This document shows positions 1 to 11,901 of a stretch of DNA of 64,000 nt, piece after piece (within the stretch, counting starts at the first letter, position 1; each line of letters begins with the position of its first letter). A program made the translations under genes and the position numbers. Source of the DNA: Megascapheus bottae. Lineage: Eukaryota > Chordata > Mammalia > Rodentia > Geomyidae. Below the pieces are notes generated by a model, which did not search any database, had not been told where the DNA came from, and was given only the letters and a program-made list of their open reading frames with translations. The stretch spans positions 1,550,001 to 1,614,000 of the forward strand of contig JANJXV010000099.1 in assembly GCA_024803745.1 (NCBI GenBank), given 5' to 3'.

Positions 1-869
1 ACTTTCTTAATAAGGACCAAGAATCACAACAAATCAGAGAAAGGCTGGATTAGTGAGACTGCATTAAACTGCAGAGCTTTTGTATGGCAACGGATATAGC
101 TAGTAAACTAATCAGGAAGCCTACAGAGTGGGAGAAGATCTTCACCACCCAAACAACGGAACAAGGCCTCATATCTAAAATATATCAACAACTCAAAAAA
201 TTGAATCACTCCAAAACTAACCTCCAAAGTAACACCCATCCCATTACAAAATGGGCCAAAGACTTAAAGAGAGTCTTCTCTGAAGAAGAAACAAAAATGG
301 CCTATAGACACATGAAGAAATGCTCAACATCTCTGGTCATAAAAGAAATGCAAATCAAAACAAGTCTAAGATTCCACCTAACTCCAGTTAGAATGGCCAG
401 GATCAGGAAAACGAATGACAACAGATGCTGGAGGGGATGTGGTCAGGAGGGATCACTACTACACTGTTGGTGGGAGTGCAAACTCGTTCAACCACTATGG
501 AAAGCAGTGCGGCAGTGCCTCAAAACGCTAAACATACAACTCCAATATGACCCAGCAATTCCACTACTTGGCATTTACCCAACAATCCAGAAACAAGGGC
601 ATACTAAACCCACTAGCACAACAATGTTCATTGCAGCACTATTCACCATAGCAAAGATATGGAACCAACCCAGATGTCCCTCAGTTGATGAGTGGATCAA
701 CAAGTTGTGGTATTTGTACACAATGGAATTCTATGCTGCTGTCAGAAAGAATGATATCGCCCCATTTGTTAGGAAATGGAAAGACTTAGAACAAATCATA
801 TTAAGTGAAGTAAGCCAGACTCAAAGGAACTTAGGCTCAGTGGTTTCCCTCATTCGTCATAATCAGTAG
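1..869 (+). pseudogene. L1-0 ORF2 C-terminal part (partial, broken)
   Basis: This is the C-terminal end of the L1 endonuclease/reverse transcriptase protein. An in-frame TAG at about 51-53 interrupts the frame where other units read AAG (Lys); the frame is then open from 84 to 869. The cysteine-rich motif C-X3-C-X7-H-X4-C is visible in the stretch [18 protein letters not shown]. The variants WWEC, VRQCL and SQTQRN are shared with unit L1-3 but not with L1-1, L1-2 or L1-4. It is not a functional gene. Confidence 0.9.
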
Positions 870-1285
870 AAACCTTGGGCTCTACTAGCAGAGATTGTCA
901 ATAGAGCAAAAGGCCATATATAAGACCATATAATGTGAAGCTAATTTAAAGGACCTCCAGGATATTGACACAAAAGCCATATAATGAATGATTGTTGTGC
1001 TTAATGTACTATGTTGTCTCTCATCTCGCTTGCTGTCCCTTGGTTATCCCATATTGGTATAGTATCTCAATTTGTTATCTGATATATTGAATTTATTTGT
1101 ATTTGGATATTTGAAATTTGATAGGGAAGGGGGGAAAACCAAGACGGGTGGGGGTGTGGGGTTGGAGGGAAATGGGTACCAAGACATGTGAAAGGGTATC
1201 AATGTATGTGAATTAATGCACCTTCTATCTGGCAAATATCATCTAACCCTTTTACTAATTACAATAAAAAAATGAAAAAAAAAAG
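1..1285 (+). mobile_element. L1-0: 3' end of a LINE-1 (window edge)
   Basis: Only the ORF2 C-terminal part (to the stop at 867-869), the 3' UTR and an A-rich tail are inside the window. The 3' UTR contains a purine- and G-rich block (about 1120-1180) typical of rodent L1 3' UTRs. An AATAAA lies at about 1263, just before the A-rich tail. The remainder of the element lies upstream of the window. Confidence 0.92.
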
Positions 1286-1913
1286 AAATTTGTAGTGTGT
1301 GGGGAGGATGATGGGGTCAAATACATTTCTTCTTAGAAATTTACCTCATCTGGTTGCCCTGGATTTTCCTGGCCTTCTTCTTAGAGAAAATTCTGTTATA
1401 CTCATTTGTGGCTTGGCAATGATCTAGCATGTACATCTTCCAGTAAGACATCCACAACTTCCATGCCTGAGACTCGAGTTTCCTGACCTTTGGCAACAGC
1501 ACAGCAACATCTTTCTTCCTCCTGAGCCACAGGCCAAGTGAGCTGGCTTGAGCTGGTTGTTAGTTACAGTGGCTTGGTTACCAGGGTTCCATATTCTGTT
1601 CCATTGGGAGGGAGGCAGGGTCACCTTTCACGGCCCAATGACCAAAGATCCTTGCTCACAAAAGACCTCACCAAAGACATACTGGAGGCTGAATCTCTCC
1701 TCCAGTCTCACAATATACATGTGGATGTAGTATACAGCACACTTTATTTGTCCAATCCCAATGTCTTCCACTAGGCCCAACTACCAGTCTGGTCTCAGGC
1801 TCAAGGTGCCTTTCTTAGGTAAGATCCAAACTTAAGGGTCAATATTGCCCTCATCCTTTACAAAACATTTGCTTCACAGTGCCTTCTCTGCCTGCATTTT
1901 GCCCCTTGTCGAA

Positions 1914-2108
1914 TTTTTTTTGTTTTTGCTAGTCTTGGGACTTGACCTCAGAGTGTGAACATTGTTCTTGGGCTTTCTTTAGGCTTTAGCTGTCCCACCG
2001 AGCCACAGCACCACTTGCAGCGTTTTCTATGTATGTGGTAATGAGGAATCAAACCTGAGGCTTACTGCTTGGTAGCCAAGGACTCTCCCACTAGGTCAAA
2101 CACACAGG
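1914..2108 (-). repeat. ID-type SINE in spacer S0
   Basis: In reverse complement it shows the tRNA-like head with a B-box-like gag-gtttgattcc segment, the internal gtggctcggtgggacagc block and an A-rich tail (the T-run near 1914-1925). The same insertion is present in every spacer copy and in the inverted copy, so it predates them. Confidence 0.75.
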
Positions 2109-2310
2109 GCATCTTGCACATGTTTTTGACGTCAATCTACTAGGATATTATTAGGTTTCTGTATCCTAATCAATTTTTTCCTGATGATTAGCTTTGCTGT
2201 CATGTGTAAAAAATGCAAGAGGGAAAAACACAGAAGAATTAGTGAAATTAAAAAAAAAGCATTAGACAGAGTTAAGTGTTCATTCTTTGTAGGAGAAAGA
2301 ATATTTGGAT

Positions 2311-2352
<42 letters not shown>
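2311..2352 (+). repeat. (ATG)14 microsatellite in S0
   Basis: Fourteen uninterrupted ATG units. The corresponding tract has 16 units in S1, 6 in S2, 16 in S3 and 4 in S4. Confidence 0.95.
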
Positions 2353-2353
<1 letters not shown>

Positions 2354-2365
2354 CTTTATAATTAC

Positions 2366-2575
2366 TATGTCAGGGTTGAGAGTTTGGCATAGTGGTTGAG
2401 TGCTTGCCTAGCATCCATGAAGATCTGGGTTTGATTGCTCAGTACCACATAGATAGAAAATCTAGATGTGGCACTGTGGCTCAAGTGGCAGAGGGCTAGA
2501 CTTGAGAAAACTCGAGGACAGTGCTCAGGCCCTGAATTCAAGCCCCAAGACTGGCAGAAAGATAAAAGAAAATAA
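2366..2575 (+). repeat. ID-type SINE in spacer S0
   Basis: It has an A-box-like ggcatagtggttgagtgc head, a B-box-like gggtttgattgc, then the dimer arm ending in caagccccaagactggcag and an A-rich tail. Orthologous copies sit in every spacer. Confidence 0.8.
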
Positions 2576-3241
2576 AAATGCTTTTTACGAACTAATTCAC
2601 TCACAGCATTCGCCTCTGAAATCTTCGCTTCTGCATCTTGTGAAATAGCCCTTTCCCTCAACGTAGACAAGAAAAACAGATCCATCCCATGGTCCACTGT
2701 GAGGCCACTGGTTGGGCTAAGAGCTAGTCGTGCAACAACACATGAGTTTTATTCTAATACTTTCCAAACATTGTACTCAAATATGCTACCTTTTTACCAA
2801 CTTAGGTCAGTTATCCATATGCTATACCTTTTCTTCATTACTACAATATTCTTACACTCCTACGTTAATCCTCTTGTACCTCCCCTGACCTCTCTCATTC
2901 TTTTTTTCTATCTCTGGACCTCTGCTCGTCTTTCAACCCTTATACTGCACGGATCTACACTTGATGGCTGTTGAGCAATATTGTATATGTAGGTGGTTAA
3001 TTATTCTCTAGGCTCAGAGGGACTTAAAGACAATAGAGATTGGATTGAGAGGCTTATTGTTTTGGGTATAAATCGCCTATCAGTGGTTGTATTAGACTGG
3101 TCTGTAAGTGCACAAAAAGAAAGAGTGATAATACCAATCAAAACTTGTGAACATCTAGAGTCTGCCAGCTACAGAGGTCTAGGTTGGTTATATCTGAAAA
3201 ACTATAATCGTATTTAGTAGTAACCTTGTTCCGATTTTCAA

Positions 3242-4450
3242 ATGGGCAGAACAAGAAACTCAAGAAAAATGTCAAATCAAGAAACAACATCCCCCACCCA
3301 ATGTAAACAGACAATGGAACAGTCACTGGCAAACCTAGAGGAGAGTCTTCCAAGTGCTACACAAATGCAATTGATAAACATCATTAATGAAAAATCTGAA
3401 AATATAAAGAAAGAGATAATGGAGGAAGCCATACCTGAACAAGAGGAAAGCAAAAACAAGGTGATAAGTGAAAAAGAAGAAGCCATAAATGAGGCCATAA
3501 TAAAGGTTTTTCAAAGAAAGATGGATGAATTCATAGAATCCACAAATAAAAACGTAACCAAACTCCAGCAAATGTCCAAAGAAAATAAAGCTACTGAGCT
3601 AACCACTCAAAAGGAAATCAAGGAGATAAAGAAATCCATACATGATCTAAAACAAGAGATGCAAGGCATCAAAAGTGAGCAATTAGAAGCCAGGGGGATG
3701 AAAAATAAAGTAGATAGCTTTGGTAGCAGGTTAGAAATTGCAGAAGAGAGTTTTTCCGTGGCTGAAGATAATTTAGGTATTATAAAGAACAGAAAATGAG
3801 TCAATCCAAATCTAGGAAATATGAGAGAGCGCTTCAGGAGGTCCAAGATACAATTAGGAAGCCTAATTTAAGGCTACTTGTTATTGAGGAGGGAGTGGAG
3901 AAAGAGGTCAATGGTATTGGAAATATACTTCAGGGAATCATCTCAGAGAATTTCCCAAATATCCAGAACGGCAGGCCATCCAGATACGAGAAGCTTTTAG
4001 AACCTAAAAGAGACCTGACCAAAAAAGAACATGCCACCGCCACATTGTGATCCGAACTGGATCAATAGAAACGAAAGGAAAGATCCTAAAGGCATCCAGG
4101 GAAAAGGGATCAGTAACCTACAAAGGCAAACCAATCAGAATAACCCCAGATTTCTCAGCAGAGACCATGCAGGCACAAAGTGACTGGAAGCATATATGTC
4201 ATGCCCTTAAATCAAACCAAGAATACTGTAGCCAGCTAAGCTCTCATTCATAACTGAGGGAACAATAAAATCATTCGATTCCAGGGAAAATCTGCAACAA
4301 TATGTCGAAACCAAACCAACACTACAGAGAATTCTCAAAGATGCTCTATAAATAGAAAACCAAAATAAATGCAATATAGGGAAAGAAATGGCACCTAAAG
4401 AGCATACCATCTAAGGACCACAAGAACTGTCAAGACACAGGCCCTACTAA
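3242..4450 (+). pseudogene. L1-1 ORF1 (RNA-binding chaperone), frameshifted
   Basis: This is the relic of the L1 ORF1 protein, which forms a trimer on L1 RNA. The N-terminal 185-residue frame (3242-3799) starts at an ATG and contains a long Lys/Glu-rich coiled coil. The RRM-like part (NLRLLVIEEG... NFPNI) continues in another frame from 3796, and the C-terminal part (MIRTGSIETKGK..., KPIRITPDF) in a third from 4047. Compared with L1-5, a 4-base deletion near 3791 breaks the first junction and a 1-base deletion near 3975 the second. A 10-base deletion near 4217 and an amber codon in the C-terminal region also occur. Confidence 0.9.
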
Positions 4451-4462
4451 AATCTTTTAAAA

Positions 4463-7400
4463 ATGCTAGGAACTAATAAATATCTCTCAATCCTAACTCT
4501 CAATATCAATGGACTGAACTCTCCAATTAAACGGCATAGGCTGTCTAGTTGGATCAAAAAGCAAGAGCCATCGTTCTGCTGTCTTCAATAGACACATCTT
4601 ACCCAAAAACAATCATCTTTTGAAAGTGAGAGGTTGGAATAAACTCTATCAAGCTAACTGCCCCCATAAACAGGCTGGAGTTGCCATCCTCATATCAGAT
4701 ACAACAGACTTCAAACTAAAATTAGTAAGAAAAGACAAACAAGGTTACTACATACAACTAAAGGGATCTTTCCTCCAGGAAGACATAACGATCCTAAATA
4801 TTTACACACCCAATCCCGGAGCTCCAAACTACATCAAGTAAACTTTACTTACACTGAAACCATACATAGATCGAAATACAGTGATTGTTGGTGAGGTTAA
4901 CACACCACTCTCACCTATGTACAGATCAACAAGGCAAAAACTTAAAAGAGAAACCTTAGAACTGAACAACTATATAGACCAACTAGATCTAACAGACATC
5001 TGCAGAATATTCCACCCAGTAACACCACAATATCCTTTTTTCTAAGCAGCACATGGAACATTTTCCAAAATAGACCACATCTTAGGCCATAAAGCAAACC
5101 TGGACAGATTCAGAAACACTGAAATTATTCCATGCACACTCTCAGACCATAAAGGCATCAAATTTGAGCTGAACACACATCTCCACCAAAGAAAACCCTG
5201 TAACTCATGGAGACTGAACCACACATTGTTGAATCAAAAACAATGGGTAATCGAAGAGATCAGAACAGATATCCAACTGTTTATGAAATTTAACAATAAG
5301 GAGCACACAAATATCAACTCCTTAGGGACACAACAAAGGCAGTACTCAGAGGAAAATTTATAGCGCTGAGTGCCTACAACAGCAAGTTGGAAAAATGGCA
5401 AACCAACTAGTTAATGTCTCACCTTAACCTCATGGAAAAAGAGCAACAAAACAACCCTAAACCCATTAGGAGAAAGCAAATTATTAAAATCAAAGCAGAA
5501 TTAAATGATTTGGAATAAAAAAATCTATAGAAAGAATCAACAAAACAAGGAGTTGGTTCTTTGAAAGAATTAACAAAATTGACAAGCGCTTAGCAAATCT
5601 TACCAAAAAAAGAAGAGAGCATATCGAAATAAACAAAATCGCAGATGAAAATGGTAATATCACGACAGAAATTACCAAGATCCAGAATATCATGAGGGAA
5701 TACTTCTCAAACCTTTACGCCAACAAATTTGAGAATCTAGAAGAAATGGATGAATTCCTAGACAATATTAACATACACACACTGAACCAAGAAGAGCTAA
5801 CCCAACTCAACAGGCCTATTTCAAGCTCTGAAATAGAAATGGAAATTAGACAACTTCCACTTAAAAAGAGTACAGGGCCAGATGGATTCACAGCTGAATT
5901 GTATAAGGTCTTCAAAGCAGAGCTCACACCAATACTCCTCAAGCTCTTCAACGAAATTGAAAATGAAGGTTCTTTACCAAACTCATTCTGTGAAGCCAGT
6001 ATATCCCTCATCCCCAAACCAGACAGAGATTCATCAAAGAAAGAGAACTATAGACCCATTTCTTTGATGAACATCGATGCAAAACTTCTCAACAATATAC
6101 TGGCCAAACGTCTACAACAACTCATCAAAAAAAATATACACTATGATCAAACTGGATTCATCACAGGGAGGCAAAGCTGGTTCAACATACACAAATCAAT
6201 TAATATAATTCAACACATCAACAGGAGCAGGGATAAAATCACATGATTGTCTCAATAGATGCGGAAAAGGCATTTGACCAGTTCCAAAACCCCTTTATGT
6301 TAAAAGATGTGGAGAAACTAGGAATCCATGGAACATTTCTCAATGTAATAAAGGCTGTGTATGAGAAACCCACTGCTAGTATTATACTTAATGGTAAAAA
6401 TCTAAAGCCATTCCCTCTAAAATCAGGAACGAGACAAGGATGCCCACTCTCTCCACTCCTTTTTAACATAGTACTAGAATTCCTAGGCAGTGCAATAAGG
6501 CAAGAAGCAAGCATAAAGGGGATCCAAGTAGGGAAAGAGGAAATAAAACTATCCCACTTGGCAGATGACATGATTCTGTATTTAAAGTATCCTATAGACT
6601 CTACTCCCAACTTCCTTGAGCTGATTCAAAGCTTTGGAAGGGTAGCAGGCCATACAATCAACCCTCACAAATCAACTGCCTTACTTTATGCCAACACTGA
6701 GAGGAACGAGGCAATAATCAGGAAAGAAAATCCTTTCACAATAGCCTCAAAGAAAATAAAGTACCTAGCAATTAGCTTAACTAAGAATGTAAAGGACCGT
6801 TTAGATGAAAACTTTAAAACCCTAAAAAAGGAAACTAAAGCAGAACTAAGGAAATGGAAAAACCTCCCATGCTCCTGGATTGGAAGAATCAACATTGTGA
6901 AAATGACAATCTTGCCAAGGGCTATCTACAAATTCAATGTAATACCCATCAACATCCCAATGTCATTCTTTAAAGACATAGAAGAGGCAATTCAAAATTT
7001 CATATGGAATAATAAAAGACCCCGTATAGCAAAAACACTTCTTAGCAGAAAGAACAGCGCTGGAGGAATTTCAATTCCAAACTTAAGGCTCTATTACAGA
7101 GCTATAATTCTCAAAACAGCTTGGTACTGGCACAAGAACAGGCCTGAAGTCCAATGGAGTAGAACTGCGGACCCAGATATTAAACCACAGACCTATGGCC
7201 ACCTAATCTTTGACCAGGGAGCCAAAAAAAATAGAATGGAAGAAAGATAGCCTCTTCAACAAGTTGTGCTGGCAGAACTGGTTAAACACCTGCAGAAAAC
7301 TAAAGTTGGATCCTTCTTTGTCCCCTTGCACTAGAATTAACTCCAAATGGATCAAAGACGTGGAGGTAAAAGCTGACACACTGAAAAGTTTACAGGAAGG

Positions 7401-8307
7401 AATAGGAGATACACTAGGCCTCCTTGGCACAGGTCGAAACTTTCTTAATAAGGACCAAGAATCACAACAAATCAGAGAAAGGCTGGATAAGTGGGACTGC
7501 ATTAAACTGCAGAGCTTTTGTATGGCAACGGATATAGCTAGTAAACTAATCAGGAAGCCTACAGAGTGGGAGAAGATGTTCACTACCCAAACAACGGAAC
7601 AAGGCCTCATATCTAAAATATATCAACAACTCAAAAAATTGAATCACTCCAAAACTAACCTCCAAAGTAACACCCATCCCATTACAAAATGGGCCAAAGA
7701 CTTAAAGAGAGTCTTCTCTGAAGAAGAAACAAAAATGGCCTATAGACACATGAAGAAATGCTCAACATCTCTGGTCATAAAAGAAATGCAAATCAAAACA
7801 AGTCTAAGATTCCACCTAACTCCAGTTAGAATGGCCAGGATCAGGAAAACGAATGACAACAGATGCTGGAGGGGATGTGGTCAGGAGGGATCACTACTAC
7901 ACTGTTGGTGGGATTGCAAACTCGTTCAACCACTATGGAAAGCAGTGCAGCAGTGCCTCAAAACGCTAAACATACAACTCCAATATGACCCAGCAATTCC
8001 ACTACTTGGCATTTACCCAACAATCCAGAAACAAGGGCATACTAAACCCACTAGCACAACAATGTTCATTGCAGCACTATTCACCATAGCAAAGATATGG
8101 AACCAACCCAGATGTCCCTCAGTTGATGAGTGGATCAACAAGTTGTGGTATTTGTACACAATGGAATTCTATGCTGCTGTCAGAAAGAATGACATCGCCC
8201 CATTTGTTAGGAAATGGAAAGACTTAGAACAAATCATATTAAGTGAAGTAAGCCAGAGTCAAAGGAACTTAGGCTCAGTGGTTTCCCTCATTCGTCATAA
8301 TCAGTAG
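4463..8307 (+). pseudogene. L1-1 ORF2 (endonuclease/reverse transcriptase), broken
   Basis: This is a relic of the L1 ORF2 protein, which nicks the target and reverse-transcribes L1 RNA. The N-terminal endonuclease starts MLGTNKYLSILTLNINGL. The Glu codon of the QETH active-site motif is TAG at 4589-4591, a one-base insertion in the following A-run shifts the frame, and the later GDFN motif reads GEVN. The reverse transcriptase spans 5692-7250, with a frameshift at about 6240 before SIDAEKAFD. The catalytic FADD motif reads LADD (about 6560). An extra A near 7228 causes another shift into the C-terminal frame (7210-8307), which keeps the C-X3-C-X7-H-X4-C motif. Confidence 0.92.
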
Positions 8308-8722
8308 AAAGCTTGGGCTCTACTAGCAGAGATTGTCAATAGAGCAAAAGGCCATATATAAGGCCATATAATGTGAAGCTTATTGAAAGGACCTCCAGGA
8401 TATTGACACAAAAGCCATATAATGAATGATTGTTGTCCTTAATGTACAATGTTGTCTCTCATCTCGCTTGCTGTCCCTTGGTTATCCCATATTGGTATAG
8501 TACCTCACTTTGTTATCCGATATATTGAATTTATTTGTATTTGGATATTTGAAATTTGATAGGGAAGGGGGGAAAACCAAGACGGGTGGGGGGTGTGGGG
8601 TTGGAGGGAAATGGGTACCAAGACATGTGAAAGGGTATCAATGTATGTGAATTAATGCACCTTCTATCTGGCAAATATCATCTAACCCTTTTACTAATTA
8701 CAATAAAAAATGAAAAAAGAAA

Positions 8723-9743
8723 GTTGTAGTGTGTGGGGAGGATGATGGGGTCAAATACATTTCTTCTTAGAACTTTACCTCATCTGGTTGCCCTGGATTT
8801 TCCTGGCCTTCTTCTTAGAGAAAATTCTGTTATACTCATTTGTGGCTTGGCAATGATCTAGCATGTACATCTTCGAGTAAGACATCCACAACTTCCATGC
8901 CTGAGACTCGAGTTTCCTGACCTTTGGCAACAGCACAGCAACATCTTTCTTCCTCCTGAGCCACAGGCCAAGTGAGCTGGCTTGAGCTGGTTGTTAGTTA
9001 CAGTGGCTTGTTTACCAGGGTTCCATAATCTGTTCCATTGGGAGGGAGGCTGGGTCACCTTTCAGGGCCCAATGACCAAAGATCCTTGCTCACAAAAGAC
9101 CTCACCAAAGACATACTGGAGGCTGAATCTCTCCTCCAGTCTCACAATATACATGTGGATGTAGTATACAGCACACTTTATTTGTCCAATCCCAATGTCT
9201 TCCACTAGGCCCAACTACCAGTCTGGTCTCAGGCTCAAGGTGCCTTTCTTAGGTAAGATCCAAACTTAAGGGTCAATATTGCCCTCATCCTTTACAAAAC
9301 ATTTGCTTCACAGTGCCTTCTCTGCCTGCATTTTGCCCCTTGTCGAATTTTTTTTGTTTTTGCTAGTCTTGGGACTTGACCTCAGAGTGTGAACATTGTT
9401 CTTGGGCTTTCTTTAGGCTTTAGCTGTCCCACCGAGCCACAGCACCACTTGCAGCGTTTTCTATGTATGTGGTAATGAGGAATCAAACCTGAGGCTTACT
9501 GCTTGGTAGCCAAGGACTCTCCCACTAGGTCAAACACACAGGGCATCTTGCACATGTTTTTGTCGTCAATCTACTAGGATATTATTAGGTTTCTGTATCC
9601 TAATCAATTTTTTCCTGATGATTAGCTTTGCTGTCATGTGTAAAAAATGCAAGAGGGAAAAACACAGAAGAATTAGTGAAATTAAAAAAAAGCATTAGAC
9701 ACAGTTAAGTGTTCATTCTTTGTAGGAGAAAGGATATTTGGAT

Positions 9744-9792
<49 letters not shown>

Positions 9793-10120
9793 CTTTATAA
9801 TTACTATGTCAGGGTTGAGAGTTTGGCATAGTGGTAGAGTGCTTGCCTAGCATCCATGAAGATCTGGGTTTGATTGCTCAGTACCACATAGATAGAAAAT
9901 CTAGATGTGGCACTGTGGCTCAAGTGGCAGAGGGCTAGACTTGAGAAAACTCGAGGACAGTGCTCAGGCCCTGAATTCAAGCCCCAAGACTGGCAGAAAG
10001 ATAAAAGAAAATAAAAATGCTTTTTACGAACTAATTCACTCACAGCATTCGCCTCTGAAATCTTCGCTTCTGCATCTTGTGAAATAGCCCTTTCCCTCAA
10101 CGTAGACAAGAAAAACAGAT
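8723..10120 (+). repeat. Array spacer S1
   Basis: Co-linear with S0 and nearly identical to it. It contains the same two ID-type SINEs and an (ATG)16 tract at 9744-9791. Like S0 it carries the variant atactcattt near 8832, which shifts the minus-strand frame relative to S2-S4. Confidence 0.88.
9744..9791 (+). repeat. (ATG)16 microsatellite in S1
   Basis: Sixteen uninterrupted ATG units at the same place as in S0. Confidence 0.95.
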
Positions 10121-10680
10121 CCATCCCATGGTCCACTGTGAGGCCACTGGTTGGGCTAAGAGCTAGTCGTGCAGCAACACATGAGTTTTATTCTAATACT
10201 TTCCAAACATTGTACTCAAATATGCTACCTTTTTACCAACTTAGGTCAGTTATCCATATGCTATACCTTTTCTTCATTACTACAATATTCTTACACTCCT
10301 ACGTTAATCCTCTTATACCTCCCCTGACCTCTCTCATTCTTTTTTTCTATCTCTGGACCTCTGCTCGTCTTTCAACCCTTATACTGCACGGATCTACACT
10401 TGATGGCTGTTGAGCAATATTGTATATGTAGGTGGTTAATTATTCTCTAGGCTCAGAGGGACTTAAAGACAATAGAGATTGGATTGAGAGGATTATTGTT
10501 TTGGGTATAAATCGCCTATCAGTGGTTGTATTAGACTGGTCTGTAAGTGCACAAAAAGAAAGAGTGATAATACCAATCAAAACTTGTGAACATCTAGAGT
10601 CTGCCAGCTACAGAGGTCTAGGTTGGTTATATCTGAAAAACTATAATCGTATTTAGTAGTAACCTTGTTCCGATTTTCAA

Positions 10681-11889
10681 ATGGGCAGAACAAGAAACTC
10701 AAGAAAAATGTCAAATCAAGAAACAACATCCCCGACTCAATGTAAACAGACAATGGAACAGTCACTGGCAAACCTAGAGGAGAGTCTTCCAAGTGCTACA
10801 CAAATGCAATTGATAAACATCATTAATGAAAAATCTGAAAATATAAAGAAAGAGATAATGGAGGAAGCCATACCTGAACAAGAGGAAAGCAAAAACAAGG
10901 TGATAAGTGAAAAAGAAGAAGCCATAAATGAGGCCATAATAAAGGTTTTTCAAAGAAAGATGGATGAATTCATAGAATCCACAAATAAAAACGTAACCAA
11001 ACTCCAGCAAATGTCCAAAGAAAATAAAGCTACTGAGCTAACCATTCAAAAGGAAATCAAGGAGATAAAGAAATCCATACATGATCTAAAACAAGAGATT
11101 CAAGGCATCAAAAGTGAGCAATTAGAAGCCAGGGGGATGAAAAATAAAGTAGATAGCTTTGGTAGCAGGTTAGAAATTGCAGAAGAGAGTTTTTCCGTGG
11201 CTGAAGATAATTTAGGTATTATAAAGAACAGAAAATGAGTCAATCCAAATCTAGGAAATATGAGAGAGCGCTTCAGGAGGTCCAAGATACAATTAGGAAG
11301 CCTAATTTAAGGCTACTTGTTATTGAGGAGGGAGTGGAGAAAGAGGTCAATGGTATTGGAAATATACTTCAGGGAATTATCTCAGAGAATTTCCCAAATA
11401 TCCAGAACGGCAGGCCATCCAGATACGAGAAGCTTTTAGAACCTAAAAGAGACCTGACCAAAAAAGAACATGCCACCGCCACATTGTGATCCGAACTGGA
11501 TCAATAGAAACGAAAGGAAAGATCCTAAAGGCATCCAGGGAAAAGGGATCAGTAACCTACAAAGGCAAAGCAATCAGAATAACCCCAGATTTCTCAGCAG
11601 AGACCATGCAGGCACAAAGTGACTGGAAGCATATATGTCATGCCCTTAAATCAAACCAAGAATACTGTAGCCAGCTAAGCTCTCATTCATAACTGAGGGA
11701 ACAATAAAATCATTCGATTCCAGGGAAAATCTGCAACAATATGTCGAAACCAAACCAACACTACAGAGAATTCTCAAAGATGCTCTATAAATAGAAAACC
11801 AAAATAAATGCAATATAGGGAAAGAAATGGCACCTAAAGAGCATACCATCTAAGGACCACAAGAACTGTCAAGACACAGGCCCTACTAA
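10681..11889 (+). pseudogene. L1-2 ORF1, frameshifted
   Basis: It has the same three-frame pattern as L1-1: a 185-residue coiled-coil frame (10681-11238), then 11235-11489, then 11486-11692. The same 4-base, 1-base and 10-base deletions are present, together with the amber codon near the C-terminus. Shared lesions at identical sites show that this copy descends from an already damaged ORF1 by DNA duplication. Confidence 0.9.
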
Positions 11890-11901
11890 AAGCTTTTAAA
11901 A

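Larger units (their letters stand above)
1286..2681 (+). repeat. Array spacer S0 (non-L1, 1.4 kb)
   Basis: This sequence separates the tail of L1-0 from the AT-rich leader of L1-1. It is not L1, since a diverged copy exists in inverted orientation at about 49771-51108 without L1 on either side. It contains a minus-strand ID-type SINE (about 1914-2108), an (ATG)14 tract (2311-2352) and a plus-strand ID-type SINE (about 2366-2575). I set the right edge at 2681 because homology to the inverted copy stops there. On its minus strand a short frame around 1424-1624 is recognisable in all copies. Confidence 0.85.
2682..8722 (+). mobile_element. L1-1: LINE-1 unit with ORF1 and ORF2, inactive
   Basis: The order is an AT-rich leader (2682-3241), broken ORF1 (3242-4450), broken ORF2 (4463-8307), a G-rich 3' UTR (8308 to about 8695) and an A-rich tail with AATAAA near 8702. 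The exact 5' end of the L1 is unknown. The leader is AT-rich, unlike the G-rich 5' UTRs usual in L1, so it could be partly non-L1 flank carried in the duplication. Confidence 0.92.

Noticed and set aside
2184..2399. Open frame with a poly-aspartate run in the spacer
   Set aside because: The Asp run is just the (ATG)n microsatellite read in one frame; its length varies between units and the rest of the frame has no pattern.
2366..2575. tRNA genes suggested by A and B box sequences
   Set aside because: These are heads of ID-type SINEs: each is followed by the SINE arm and an A-rich tail, and they cannot fold as a complete tRNA with an anticodon arm.
2699..2974. 91-codon hydrophobic frame in the L1 leader, repeated in L1-2 and L1-4
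   Set aside because: Present because the units are duplicates; it is disrupted in L1-3 and L1-5, and its hydrophobicity comes from pyrimidine-rich sequence.
3277..3498. Minus-strand frames opposite ORF1 and ORF2 in every unit
   Set aside because: They are shadows of the L1 reading frames, repeated only because the array repeats.
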